Below, one piece after another: positions 7,709-15,446 of a stretch of 35,267 bases of DNA. Numbering within the stretch: position 1 is the stretch's first letter; each line of letters opens with the position of its first letter. The DNA lies in contig JBKPFU010000001.1 in NCBI GenBank assembly GCA_046728975.1, forward strand, positions 1 to 35,267, written 5' to 3'. Below the pieces are notes generated by a model, which did no database searches, was not told the DNA's origin, and was given only the letters and a program-made list of their open reading frames with translations. A program made the translations under genes and the position numbers. The DNA is from JBKPFU01 sp046728975. GTDB taxonomy: Bacteria > Actinomycetota > Thermoleophilia > Gaiellales > Gaiellaceae.

Positions 7709-9020
7709 AGGCCACCCTCGGCTCGGCCGGAGCATCCACCGGCTCGACGTCGAGAACGAGCCCGTCGTCTGCGATCCGCTCGACTCGGACGCGCTGACCC
7801 GGCCGCAGCGGCTCCTCGCCCGATCGCGCGCGCCAGAGCTCGCCGTGTACGAAGACGAGCCCCTCACCCCGCACCTCTCCGACCTCGCCCACCATCGTCT
7901 GGGCGCCGACACTGACAGGCTGCCGTTTCACCTGCACGGCCTTCGTCAGGGCGAACACCCAGAACGCTCCGATCAGGACCGCGAGCGTGACGACGAGCGG
8001 CGTGTTCGGGTGGTACGGCTGCGGGGCGTTACGGAACAGCATCAGCACCCCGATCACGAGGCTGATGATTCCGGAGACCGCCAACGTTCCGTGACTGACG
8101 AAATGCGCTTCGAGCACGAGCAGGGTGATCCCGAGGAGGAGCAGCACGAGCCCTGCCCAGCTGATGGGCAGAACCGAGAAGCCGAAGAGCGCCGTCACGA
8201 GCGCCACCGCACCAAGCGCTCCGGGCAGCACCACTCCGGGGTGGAAGATCTCGTACCCGATCCCCGCGATGCCGGCCAGGAAGAGCAGCGTGATCAGGTT
8301 CGGGTCGATCAGCGTGTTCAGCAGGCGGGTGAAGAACCCGGGCTTCACCTCGACGATCTCGGCGTTCTTCGTGTGCAGCACGTAGTGGTTCGGCACAGTC
8401 CGCCGTCCGTCGATTTTGTTCAGGAGCGCGGGCAGTGTTGGCGCCATCACGTCGATCACGTGCATTCGGAGCGCCTCATCCGCGGTGAGATTCGATGCCT
8501 TCCGTACCGCGGCGTCCGCCCAGGCGGCGTTGCGGCCGTGATCCTTGGCCATCGCGCGCAACTTGGCGGCGAAGTGGTTGATCACCTTTCGCCGCAGGTC
8601 CTTGTCGAGGGTGCCGCCGCCCTGCCCGATCGGCGTCGAGGAGCCGATGTTCGTCTCCGGGGCCATGGCGAGCACGTCCGCCGCCATCGCGATGAAGACG
8701 CCTGCGGAAGCTGCACTCGCACCCTTGGGCGAGACGTAGACGATCACGGGAATCTTGGCGTCGAGCTCGCGCTGGAAGATCTTCTCCATCGAGGTCGACA
8801 GGCCGCCGGGCGTGTCGAGCAGGATGACGACGGCGTCGTAGTGGCCCTTCTCCGCTCGTCCGATCTGGTGGTTCACGTAGTCCTGCGTGACCGGGTTGAC
8901 CTCGAGTGGGAAGTGAACGGCGAGCACGTGCGGCCGATCGGGTGACGCCTGAGCGAAGGCCGCGAGCGCGAGAGCGACGGCGAGAAGGCCGAAAAACGCC
9001 GACAGGAAGCGCCGCTTCAC
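7707..9020 (-). CDS. NfeD-type membrane serine protease (ClpP class)
   Basis: This 437-residue protein starts with a signal or anchor sequence (RRFLSAFFGLLAVALALAAF). The ClpP-like protease domain has LLDTPGGLSTSM and GASAASAGVFIAMAAD, with S105 the likely nucleophile and a lysine in the DKDLRRK segment (140-145) the likely partner. A middle part of several membrane helices follows, then a C-terminal OB-fold NfeD domain (GEVGEVRGEGLVFVHGELWR). Long NfeD proteins of this form pair with SPFH proteins and cleave membrane-associated substrates. The GTG at 9020 directly precedes the signal sequence. The stop codon TAG is formed by the end of the copy 2 repeat. Confidence 0.92.
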   Translation of the reverse strand: MKRRFLSAFFGLLAVALALAAFAQASPDRPHVLAVHFPLEVNPVTQDYVNHQIGRAEKGHYDAVVILLDTPGGLSTSMEKIFQRELDAKIPVIVYVSPKGASAASAGVFIAMAADVLAMAPETNIGSSTPIGQGGGTLDKDLRRKVINHFAAKLRAMAKDHGRNAAWADAAVRKASNLTADEALRMHVIDVMAPTLPALLNKIDGRRTVPNHYVLHTKNAEIVEVKPGFFTRLLNTLIDPNLITLLFLAGIAGIGYEIFHPGVVLPGALGAVALVTALFGFSVLPISWAGLVLLLLGITLLVLEAHFVSHGTLAVSGIISLVIGVLMLFRNAPQPYHPNTPLVVTLAVLIGAFWVFALTKAVQVKRQPVSVGAQTMVGEVGEVRGEGLVFVHGELWRARSGEEPLRPGQRVRVERIADDGLVLDVEPVDAPAEPRVA

Positions 9021-9030
9021 GGTTGTAAAG

Positions 9031-9036
9031 ACTCTA
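9031..9036 (-). promoter_or_regulatory. Candidate -10 box of the NfeD gene
   Basis: On the minus strand TAGAGT lies 10 bases before the GTG start of the NfeD gene. No Shine-Dalgarno sequence is visible between them, so a very short or absent leader is likely. The 85-base gap is shared with the divergent amidase gene, for which I see no clear promoter. Confidence 0.4.
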
Positions 9037-9105
9037 TCAGCAGGGCCTTTTCTGCCTTGTGACCCGTACGAGCTTTTGCTTTCCTCGAATGGCCCGGTTC
9101 TCGCG

Positions 9106-11160
9106 ATGAAGGTTCTCGCCGCCGTAATCGCCCTTCTTGCTGTGCCCGCTGCCGCGGACGCGGCTTCCATGCGCATGTCCGCGCGCGACTTGGCCGTGTC
9201 GGGCGGTAGCGCGACGGTGGCACCGTTCGACCTCGTCGGCATGCACTGGAAAGGAGCCGGCGCGGTGCAGTTCCGGACGAGAAGCCACGACGGGCCCTGG
9301 ACCCGTTGGCGCACCGCCGACGCGGAGTCGGAGGATCTTCCCGACCGGGGAACGGCCGAGGCGCGGCGGCTGCACGGCTGGCGGCTCGGCAACCCGTACT
9401 GGGCGCCGGGCTCGGTCGCGATTCAGTACCGCGCTGTCGGAGCCGTCCGGCGGCTCCGCGCGTTCTTTGTCCGTGCCCCGGTTCAGCCACTGGGGGAGGA
9501 GCGGCAGCTGTTCGTGGCCAACTCCCCACAGATCGTGCCGCGGCGCGCCTGGGGGGCGAACGAGCGCATTCGCCGGTCGGCGCCGCACTATGCGCCGGAG
9601 CTCAAGTTCGCCGTGGTCCATCACACCGCCGGCTCGAACTCCTACAGCCGCGCGCAGTCGGCCGCGATCGTGCGCTCGATCCAGGCCTACCACGTGCTCG
9701 GGAACGGCTGGGACGACATCGGCTACAACTTCCTCGTCGACAAGTACGGGCAGGTATTCGAGGGTCGCTTCGGCGGAATCGAGCGGCCGGTGATCGGAGC
9801 CCACGCCCTCGGTTTCAACCGCGGCTCGGTCGGCGTTGCCTTGATCGGCAACTACAACTCCAGCACGATGACTGCGGCCGCGAGGTCGGCGGTCGTCCGC
9901 CTGCTGGCCTGGCGGCTCGACATCGCGCACGTCGACCCGCTGTCGGTGACCACGGCAGTCTCGACGGGGAATCCCCGCTTCAGAGCGGGGACACGCGTGC
10001 CGACGAAGGTGATCTCGGGGCACCGTGACGTCTACCCGACGAGCTGTCCCGGCACGTACGTCTACGGGCAGCTCTCGAACATCCGGACGGCCGTCGCGCA
10101 GACGGGCCTACCGAAGATCTACGCCCCCCTCGTCCGCGGCTCGGTCGGCGGCAGGGTCCGCTTCACGGCGCGCGTTTCCGCCCCGCTTCAGTGGACGGTG
10201 ACCATTACCGACGCGCTGAACAAGCCCGTCGCCTCGAAACTCGGTTTCGGGTCGGCAATCGACTGGACCTGGGACGCGCGCGCCGTGGCGCGCGGACGCT
10301 ACAGCTACACCATCGCCGCCGGCCCGTTTGCGCGGCCCGTGATCGGTTCGCTCGGCGGGCCGGCGGCACAGCTGACGGTCAGCGACCTGCGGGTGGATCC
10401 GGAGGTCGTCAGTCCGAACGGTGATCGCCGCGGGGACAACGCCCGGGTGACCTACCGGCTCGGTGCCCCGGCCACGGTTACGGCGACGCTGGTGAACGAC
10501 CGCGGCGAGGCGCTCGTCATCCTCTTCAGCGGTCTTCGGAATGCGGGCCCGCAGTCGTTCGTCTGGAAGCAGATTCAGGAGCCCGACGGCCGCTACACCC
10601 TCTTCCTCACTGCCCGCACGGCGGCAGGGAAACAGTTGACGACCGGAGTGCAGTTCACGATCGATCGGACGGTTGCAGGTTTTCGTGCGACGCCGGCGGC
10701 GTTGTCGCCCAATGGAGACGGCCGGTTCGACAGCACGACCTTCTCGTTTCGGCTCGCGACGGCGGCGGACGTCGTGATCCAGATCCGGCGGAACACGAGC
10801 GACGCCGCAACCGCTTTCGTCGGGCGGCTCGGTCCCGGGCAGACTGAGATCGTCTGGGACGGCGGCGGCCTACGAGACGGCGTCTATCGGGCCGCGATCC
10901 TCGCGACGGACACGGTGACAACGGTCACGCAGGAGGCCGTGGTCAAGATCGACCGCATCCGTCCACAACTGCGACTGCTCTCGGCGGCCCGCATGCTGTT
11001 CTCGATCAGCGAGGCGGCCACCGTGACAGCCGACCTCGACGGCCGCCGGCTGGTGAAGAACGTCCGACGCGGCCGCTTCCGGCTTCCCCGTGCGCGCTCG
11101 TTCCGCGTGTACGCCGTGGACTCGGCTGCCAATCAGAGCAGGGCGATCCAGCGGAGGTAG
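9106..11160 (+). CDS. Secreted peptidoglycan amidase (PGRP type) with FlgD-like repeats
   Basis: This 684-residue exported protein starts with a signal peptide (MKVLAAVIALLAVPAAADA). A PGRP/Amidase_2 domain spans roughly residues 145-330: PRRAWGANE, FAVVHHTAGSN, DDIGYNFLVDKYGQVFEGR, ISGHRDVYPTSCPGTY. The expected zinc ligands are present as H172, H306 and C314, so it should cleave the N-acetylmuramoyl-L-alanine bond. The C-terminal half has two FlgD-type Ig-like repeats, each opening with a SPNGD motif (VSPNGDRRGDNARVTYRL near 436 and LSPNGDGRFDSTTFSFRL near 534). ATG 9106 was chosen over a TTG at 9076 because the signal peptide starts there. Its last 28 bases overlap the convergent birA-type gene. 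Confidence 0.92.
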   Translation: MKVLAAVIALLAVPAAADAASMRMSARDLAVSGGSATVAPFDLVGMHWKGAGAVQFRTRSHDGPWTRWRTADAESEDLPDRGTAEARRLHGWRLGNPYWAPGSVAIQYRAVGAVRRLRAFFVRAPVQPLGEERQLFVANSPQIVPRRAWGANERIRRSAPHYAPELKFAVVHHTAGSNSYSRAQSAAIVRSIQAYHVLGNGWDDIGYNFLVDKYGQVFEGRFGGIERPVIGAHALGFNRGSVGVALIGNYNSSTMTAAARSAVVRLLAWRLDIAHVDPLSVTTAVSTGNPRFRAGTRVPTKVISGHRDVYPTSCPGTYVYGQLSNIRTAVAQTGLPKIYAPLVRGSVGGRVRFTARVSAPLQWTVTITDALNKPVASKLGFGSAIDWTWDARAVARGRYSYTIAAGPFARPVIGSLGGPAAQLTVSDLRVDPEVVSPNGDRRGDNARVTYRLGAPATVTATLVNDRGEALVILFSGLRNAGPQSFVWKQIQEPDGRYTLFLTARTAAGKQLTTGVQFTIDRTVAGFRATPAALSPNGDGRFDSTTFSFRLATAADVVIQIRRNTSDAATAFVGRLGPGQTEIVWDGGGLRDGVYRAAILATDTVTTVTQEAVVKIDRIRPQLRLLSAARMLFSISEAATVTADLDGRRLVKNVRRGRFRLPRARSFRVYAVDSAANQSRAIQRR

Positions 11161-11711
11161 CGTCGCTCGAGCTCTTCCAGGAGGACGACGAGCAGCTCGA
11201 CCCGATCGACCTCCTCGCCGGTCTCCACGAGCAAGGACGTTGCCGGCAGCCGTGTCTCGTGGGGCAGGTCCTCGGCAGCGAGGTTGGCGTTGATGCCTAT
11301 CCCGAGAACGACTCGCCCTTCGAGGGCCTCGCCGAGGACTCCGGCGATCTTGCGACCGCCGACGAGGACGTCGTTCGGCTCCTTGACGGCCGGCTCGAGG
11401 CCGGTGAGCGCTTCGATCGCGCCGGTGCAGGCCTTGGCGCCGACAAGCGTCAGCTCCGGGTAGCGCGCCGCGGGCGCGGCCGGCCGCAGGCAGACCGAGC
11501 AGAGGACGCTGGAGCGAGGCGGGGCTTCCCACCGGCGGCCGAGCCGCCCACGCCCCTCGGTCTGTTCCTCGGCGACGGCGACCGCCCCTTCGGGCGCGTC
11601 CTCGGGGAGGAGGCGCTGCGTCGAGGGGCATGATTCCTCATACAGGTAGACGCGCCCGAAGCCTCCCCGCAGCCGCGGCTCGACCGCCTCGAGCGACAGT
11701 GAGTCGGCCAT
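11133..11711 (-). CDS. birA: Biotin-protein ligase, short form
   Basis: This 192-residue enzyme would attach biotin to carrier proteins such as the BCCP subunit of acetyl-CoA carboxylase, whose carboxyltransferase genes are in this window. Motifs are ESCPSTQ, GRGRLGRRW (53-61, the biotinyl-AMP loop), KEPNDVLVGGRKIAGVLGE (110-128) and GIGINAN. There is no N-terminal helix-turn-helix, so it should not act as a repressor, and the C-terminal domain is short. The usual KWPND motif reads KEPND, an unusual Trp to Glu change. The ATG (11711) lies in a CATG that also contains an ATG for the divergent sigma gene. A -10 box TAGTGT lies 8 bases upstream. Confidence 0.9.
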   Translation of the reverse strand: MADSLSLEAVEPRLRGGFGRVYLYEESCPSTQRLLPEDAPEGAVAVAEEQTEGRGRLGRRWEAPPRSSVLCSVCLRPAAPAARYPELTLVGAKACTGAIEALTGLEPAVKEPNDVLVGGRKIAGVLGEALEGRVVLGIGINANLAAEDLPHETRLPATSLLVETGEEVDRVELLVVLLEELERRYLRWIALL

Positions 11712-11718
11712 GCGGGAC

Positions 11719-11725
11719 TACACTA
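11719..11725. promoter_or_regulatory. Overlapping divergent -10 boxes (birA / sigma gene)
   Basis: The 7 bases TACACTA read TACACT on the plus strand (11719-11724) and TAGTGT on the minus strand (11725-11720). The minus box is 8 bases before the birA ATG; the plus box is 9 bases before an in-frame GTG (11734) of the sigma gene. Both spacings suit leaderless or near-leaderless transcripts, and the two promoters could not be occupied together. Confidence 0.45.
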
Positions 11726-11733
11726 CGGCCGCC

Positions 11734-12345
11734 GTGCAACCTCCTCTGCGGAAGGGCCGTCAGATCAGGCAAACGTTGCGGCCCGAAGGGCCGCTCGTCT
11801 ACGAGAGGTTGAGTGATCCGATCCTGGTCAGACGCGCGAAAGACGGCGATGCGAAGGCGCTGGCGGCGCTCTGCGAGCGGCATGCTCCCCGGGTCGAGCG
11901 ACTTGCCGCGCACCTGCTCGGCGATCCCGAGGACGCCCGCGACGCAGCGCAGGAGGCGCTCGCGAAGCTGTGTGTGCGATTGCCTCAATTCCGCGGCGAG
12001 TCGCAGTTCTCGACGTGGCTTCACCGCTTGGTCGTCAACACGTGCCGCGACGTCGGCGAGCGCCAGCGGGTTCGCCGCTGCGAGCCCTTGGTCGAAGACC
12101 GCCGTGTTGCGACCGACGGCGACCCGGCCGAAGCCGCCGCGCGTGCCGAGCTTCGCACCGAGCTCGGCGCCAGTCTGGAGCGGATCGCCCCCAGCCAGGC
12201 GAAGGTGGTCGTGCTGAAGGACGCGCTCGACTACTCCTTCGCCGAGATCGCAGAGGCCTCGGACATGCCCGTCGGAACGGCGAAGTGCTACGCGCACCGC
12301 GCTCGGGCAAGTCTGCGCGCACGGCTTTCCGAAGACGTGGCGTGA
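11734..12345 (+). CDS. ECF-type RNA polymerase sigma factor
   Basis: This sigma-70 family protein is about 203 residues. Region 2 reads LVRRAKDGDAKALAALCERH, then DAAQEALAKLCVRLPQFRG and FSTWLHRLVVNTCRD. Region 4 reads SQAKVVVLKDALDYSFAEIA followed by MPVGTAKCYAHRARASLRARL, the usual helix-turn-helix. Regions 1 and 3 are missing, as expected for ECF sigma factors. The start is uncertain: GTG 11734 fits the -10 box, ATG 11710 overlaps the birA start, and TTG 11809 lies just before the conserved part. No anti-sigma gene is adjacent. Instead the stop overlaps the fabZ start by 4 bases (GTGA), which suggests coupled translation with fatty acid synthesis genes. Confidence 0.87.
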   Translation: MQPPLRKGRQIRQTLRPEGPLVYERLSDPILVRRAKDGDAKALAALCERHAPRVERLAAHLLGDPEDARDAAQEALAKLCVRLPQFRGESQFSTWLHRLVVNTCRDVGERQRVRRCEPLVEDRRVATDGDPAEAAARAELRTELGASLERIAPSQAKVVVLKDALDYSFAEIAEASDMPVGTAKCYAHRARASLRARLSEDVA

Positions 12346-12779
12346 AGGCTCCGTTCGGCCGCGCGGAGATCGAGACAATCCTGCCGCACCGCGATCCCTT
12401 CCTGCTGATCGACGAGGTGGTCGAGCTGGAGCCCGGCGAGCGCGTCGTCGCGCGCAAGCGCGTCGCGGACGACGAGTGGTACCTGCGCGGCCATTTCCCG
12501 GGGCGGCCGGTGATGCCGGGGGTTCTGATCGTTGAAGCGATGGCGCAAACCGGCGCGGTCGCGGTTCTTGCTCAGGAGGAAAACCGCGGTCGGATGGCCC
12601 TTTTCGCCGGCATCGACGACGTGCGCTTCAAGCGGATCGTGGAGCCCGGCGACGAGCTCGAGCTCGAGTGCTCCCTCGAGCAGGCCCGCGGCCCGGTCGG
12701 GAAGGGCAAGGCGACGGCGCGTGTCGACGGCGAGCTGGCCGCACGCGGAACCTTGACATTCGCGGTGGAGAGGTCGTGA
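12342..12779 (+). CDS. fabZ: 3-hydroxyacyl-ACP dehydratase
   Basis: FabZ removes water from 3-hydroxyacyl-ACP in type II fatty acid elongation. The 145-residue hotdog-fold protein has ILPHRDPFLLIDEV near the start and the active-site helix HFPGRPVMPGVLIVEAMAQT, with H51 and E65 as the catalytic pair. The GTG start overlaps the sigma gene stop (GTGA), and the end overlaps fabH in the same way, so it is inside a translationally coupled operon. FabA is excluded by length and sequence style. Confidence 0.95.
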   Translation: MKAPFGRAEIETILPHRDPFLLIDEVVELEPGERVVARKRVADDEWYLRGHFPGRPVMPGVLIVEAMAQTGAVAVLAQEENRGRMALFAGIDDVRFKRIVEPGDELELECSLEQARGPVGKGKATARVDGELAARGTLTFAVERS

Positions 12780-13795
12780 TCGGTAGGGCGCAAAACGGCG
12801 TTGCGATCTCGATCACCGGAATCGGCTCGTATGCGCCGGACCGGGTGATGACGAACGACGAGCTCGCGCAGATCGTCGACACGTCGAACGAATGGATCGT
12901 CGAGCGCACGGGGATCCGGGAGCGGCGGATTGCTGCGGCAGAGCAGGCGATGTCCGACCTCGCGCGACCGGCGGCCGAGCAGGCGCTCGAGCACGCGGGC
13001 GTGGTGGCCAAGGACGTCGACTTGATCATCGTCGCCACGGTCACGCCCGACATGGCGTTTCCATCGACGGGCGCGATCCTCGCTGATCAGCTGGGCGCTC
13101 CCGACGCAGCCGCGTACGATCTGTCCGCCGGCTGCACGGGCTTCATGTACGCCCTCGCGCAGGCGTACGGGATGCTGGCGGGCGGTCTCTCAGAGCGAGC
13201 GCTGGTCGTCGGCGGCGACGTGCTGTCGAAGATCATGGACTGGACGGATCGCCGGACTTGCGTCTTGTTCGGCGACGGTGCTGGGGCGGTCATGCTCGAA
13301 CGCGTCCAGGACGGCGGCGGGTTCCTCGGATTCGAGCTGGGAGCGGACGGGTCAGGCGGGCCGCAGCTCTACATGCCCGGTGGCGGCTCGCGGGCGCCGG
13401 CGACCGCCGAGACGGTTGCCGAGCGGATGCACTTCGCCAAGATGAACGGCCGCGAGGTCTTCAAGTTCGCGACCCGCGTGCTCGTCTCATCGGCGGCGAA
13501 GGTGCTGGAGGAGTGCGGTCGCGACGTCAGCGAGGTGGACGTGTACGTACCGCATCAGGCGAACGTGCGGATCATCGACCACGCGTCGCGAAAGCTGGGG
13601 ATTCCTGACGAGAAGATAGTGGTAAATGTCGACAGGTATGGCAACACGTCATCGGGCTCGATTCCGCTTGCGCTTGCGGACGCGCAGGCCGAGGGCAGGC
13701 TCGAGCCGGGTCGCCTGGTGCTGATGACCGGAATGGGTGCGGGCCTCACCTGGGGCTCCGGTCTGATCGAATGGACGGACGGGAGGATGAAATGA
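12776..13795 (+). CDS. fabH: 3-oxoacyl-ACP synthase III
   Basis: FabH starts fatty acid synthesis by condensing acyl-CoA with malonyl-ACP. The 339-residue protein carries the Cys-His-Asn triad as C120 (SAGCTGFMYAL), H260 (VPHQANVRI) and N290 (DRYGNTSSGSIPLAL), plus the TSNEWIVERTGIRERRI segment near the start and GDGAGAVMLE. The GTG start overlaps the fabZ stop as GTGA. The stop overlaps the fabD start as ATGA. The primer acyl group (acetyl or branched) cannot be told from sequence alone. Confidence 0.96.
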   Translation: MIGRAQNGVAISITGIGSYAPDRVMTNDELAQIVDTSNEWIVERTGIRERRIAAAEQAMSDLARPAAEQALEHAGVVAKDVDLIIVATVTPDMAFPSTGAILADQLGAPDAAAYDLSAGCTGFMYALAQAYGMLAGGLSERALVVGGDVLSKIMDWTDRRTCVLFGDGAGAVMLERVQDGGGFLGFELGADGSGGPQLYMPGGGSRAPATAETVAERMHFAKMNGREVFKFATRVLVSSAAKVLEECGRDVSEVDVYVPHQANVRIIDHASRKLGIPDEKIVVNVDRYGNTSSGSIPLALADAQAEGRLEPGRLVLMTGMGAGLTWGSGLIEWTDGRMK

Positions 13796-14721
13796 GCGGG
13801 AAAATCGCGTTTTGCTTCCCTGGGCAGGGCTCGGTCGAGCCGGGCATGGGCCGCGACATCGCCGAGGCGTTCCCCGAGGCGATGGAGGTGTTCGAGCGCG
13901 GAAGCGAGGCCGCGTCCCTGGATCTCGTGCGCCTCTGTTTTGAGGGCTCCGAGGAAGAGCTCGTCGAGACGGAAGTGCAGCAGCCCGCGCTGGTGGCCAC
14001 GAGCCTGGCGGTCCTGGCTGCTCTGCGCAAGCGTGGGATCCAACCCGACTTCGTCGTCGGTCACTCGGTCGGCGAGTTCGCGGCGCTTGCCGCGGCGGAC
14101 GCGATCGGGACGGAGGAGGCGATCGCACTCGTCCGCGAGCGTGGGCTTGCGATGGCGGAGGCCGCCCGCGAGCGCCCCGGCTCGATGGCGGCGATTCTCG
14201 GGCTTGACGACGAGGTTGTCGAGCGGCTCTGCCGGCGGATCCTCGGCGTCTGGCCGGCGAACTACAACTGCCCCGGCCAGGTCGTCGTCTCCGGCGAGAA
14301 TCCCGCCGTCGACGAGTGCTGCGAGGAGGCGGAGGAGGAGGGGGCGCGGCGCACCGTCAAGCTCCGCGTCTCCGGTGCCTTCCATAGCCCGCTCGTCGCC
14401 CGGGCGGCGGAGCGGCTGCGCCCGGCGGTCGAGCGAATTCGCTTCCGGGAGACGAGTGCGCCTTTCATGTCGACCGTAACGGCCAAGATCGAGCCCGCAC
14501 AGCGGGCCGGGACGCTGCTCGTCGAGCAGCTGACCGCTCCTGTGAAGTTCACGCAGGCCGCCTCCGAGCTGGTGCGCGACGGCGCGCGGACGTTCGTCGA
14601 GATCGGTCCCGGCAACGTTCTTTCGGGGCTCGTCAAGCGGATCGATCGATCGGTGAAGACCGTACCGGTGAACAATCTCGCCTCGCTCAAGAAGCTTGAG
14701 GAGACGCTATCGGCGGCGTAG
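13792..14721 (+). CDS. fabD: Malonyl-CoA:ACP transacylase
   Basis: FabD loads malonyl groups onto acyl carrier protein. The 309-residue protein begins with KIAFCFPGQGSVEPGMG and has the nucleophile S92 in GHSVGEFAAL, R117 in RERGLAM and H198 in VSGAFHSPLV, the usual Ser-Arg-His set. ATG 13792 has GGGAGG about 6 bases upstream and overlaps the fabH stop; a longer in-frame start at 13771 is not needed. The end overlaps the presumed fabG start by 13 bases. Confidence 0.96.
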   Translation: MSGKIAFCFPGQGSVEPGMGRDIAEAFPEAMEVFERGSEAASLDLVRLCFEGSEEELVETEVQQPALVATSLAVLAALRKRGIQPDFVVGHSVGEFAALAAADAIGTEEAIALVRERGLAMAEAARERPGSMAAILGLDDEVVERLCRRILGVWPANYNCPGQVVVSGENPAVDECCEEAEEEGARRTVKLRVSGAFHSPLVARAAERLRPAVERIRFRETSAPFMSTVTAKIEPAQRAGTLLVEQLTAPVKFTQAASELVRDGARTFVEIGPGNVLSGLVKRIDRSVKTVPVNNLASLKKLEETLSAA

Positions 14722-15446
14722 ACGGCTTCGCCTCACTCGAAGGCAAAACGGCGCTCGTAACCGGCGGCTCACGCGGAATCGGACGCGCAATCGCGCTGGA
14801 GCTCGGCCGTGCGGGTGCCACCGTCGTCGTTGGCTATCGCTCGGGCGCCGACGGCGCCGACGAGGTGGCGAAGGAGTGTGGAGGCCGGGCCATCCAGGCG
14901 GACGTCTCCGATTCCGACGAAGCGAAGCGTCTCGTCGAGGAGGCAGGCGACGTGGACGTCCTTGTCAACAACGCCGGCCTGACGCGCGACGGGCTCCTTG
15001 CCCGGATGCCGGACGCCGACTGGCGCGACGTACTCGAGACGAACCTTTCGGCGGTCTTCTACACGTGCCGGGCGGTGTCCCGGTCGATGATGAAGCGCCG
15101 CTCGGGAGCGATCGTGAACGTCTCGAGCATCGTCGGCTTGCACGGGAATCCGGGGCAGACGAACTACTCGGCCTCCAAGGCGGGGATCATCGGCTTCACG
15201 AAGGCGCTCGCACGTGAGCTGGGCGGGCGCGGGGTGCGTGCCAACGTGGTCGCTCCCGGGTACATCGGTACGCGGCTGACGGAGGTGATCCCCGAGGAGA
15301 TGAGGACGCTGATGCTGCAAAACACGCCGCTCGGCCGTTTTGGCGACCCTGAGGACGTCGCGGGGGCGGTACGGTTCCTCTGCTCGGACGAGGCCGCGTT
15401 CATCACTGGGGAGGTGCTGCTCGTCGACGGCGGGCTGGGCATGTGA
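14709..15446 (+). CDS. fabG: 3-oxoacyl-ACP reductase, probably started at ATC
   Basis: FabG reduces 3-oxoacyl-ACP with NADPH. It is a short-chain dehydrogenase of about 245 residues, with TGGSRGIG (18-25), NNAG, and the catalytic S140, Y153 and K157 (YSASK), ending in LLVDGGLGM. The frame opens after a TGA at 14697-14699 and contains no ATG, GTG, TTG or CTG before the cofactor motif. The only near-standard start is ATC at 14709, preceded by GAGGAG five bases upstream, giving (M)GGVDGFASLEGKTALVTGG. The first GTG (14865) would remove the whole NADP-binding motif. The stop overlaps fabF as GTGA. No acpP gene separates the two. Confidence 0.93.
   Translation: MGGVDGFASLEGKTALVTGGSRGIGRAIALELGRAGATVVVGYRSGADGADEVAKECGGRAIQADVSDSDEAKRLVEEAGDVDVLVNNAGLTRDGLLARMPDADWRDVLETNLSAVFYTCRAVSRSMMKRRSGAIVNVSSIVGLHGNPGQTNYSASKAGIIGFTKALARELGGRGVRANVVAPGYIGTRLTEVIPEEMRTLMLQNTPLGRFGDPEDVAGAVRFLCSDEAAFITGEVLLVDGGLGM

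Noticed and set aside
9076..9105. An earlier TTG start for the amidase
   Set aside because: It would put ten extra residues before a well-formed signal peptide that begins at ATG 9106.
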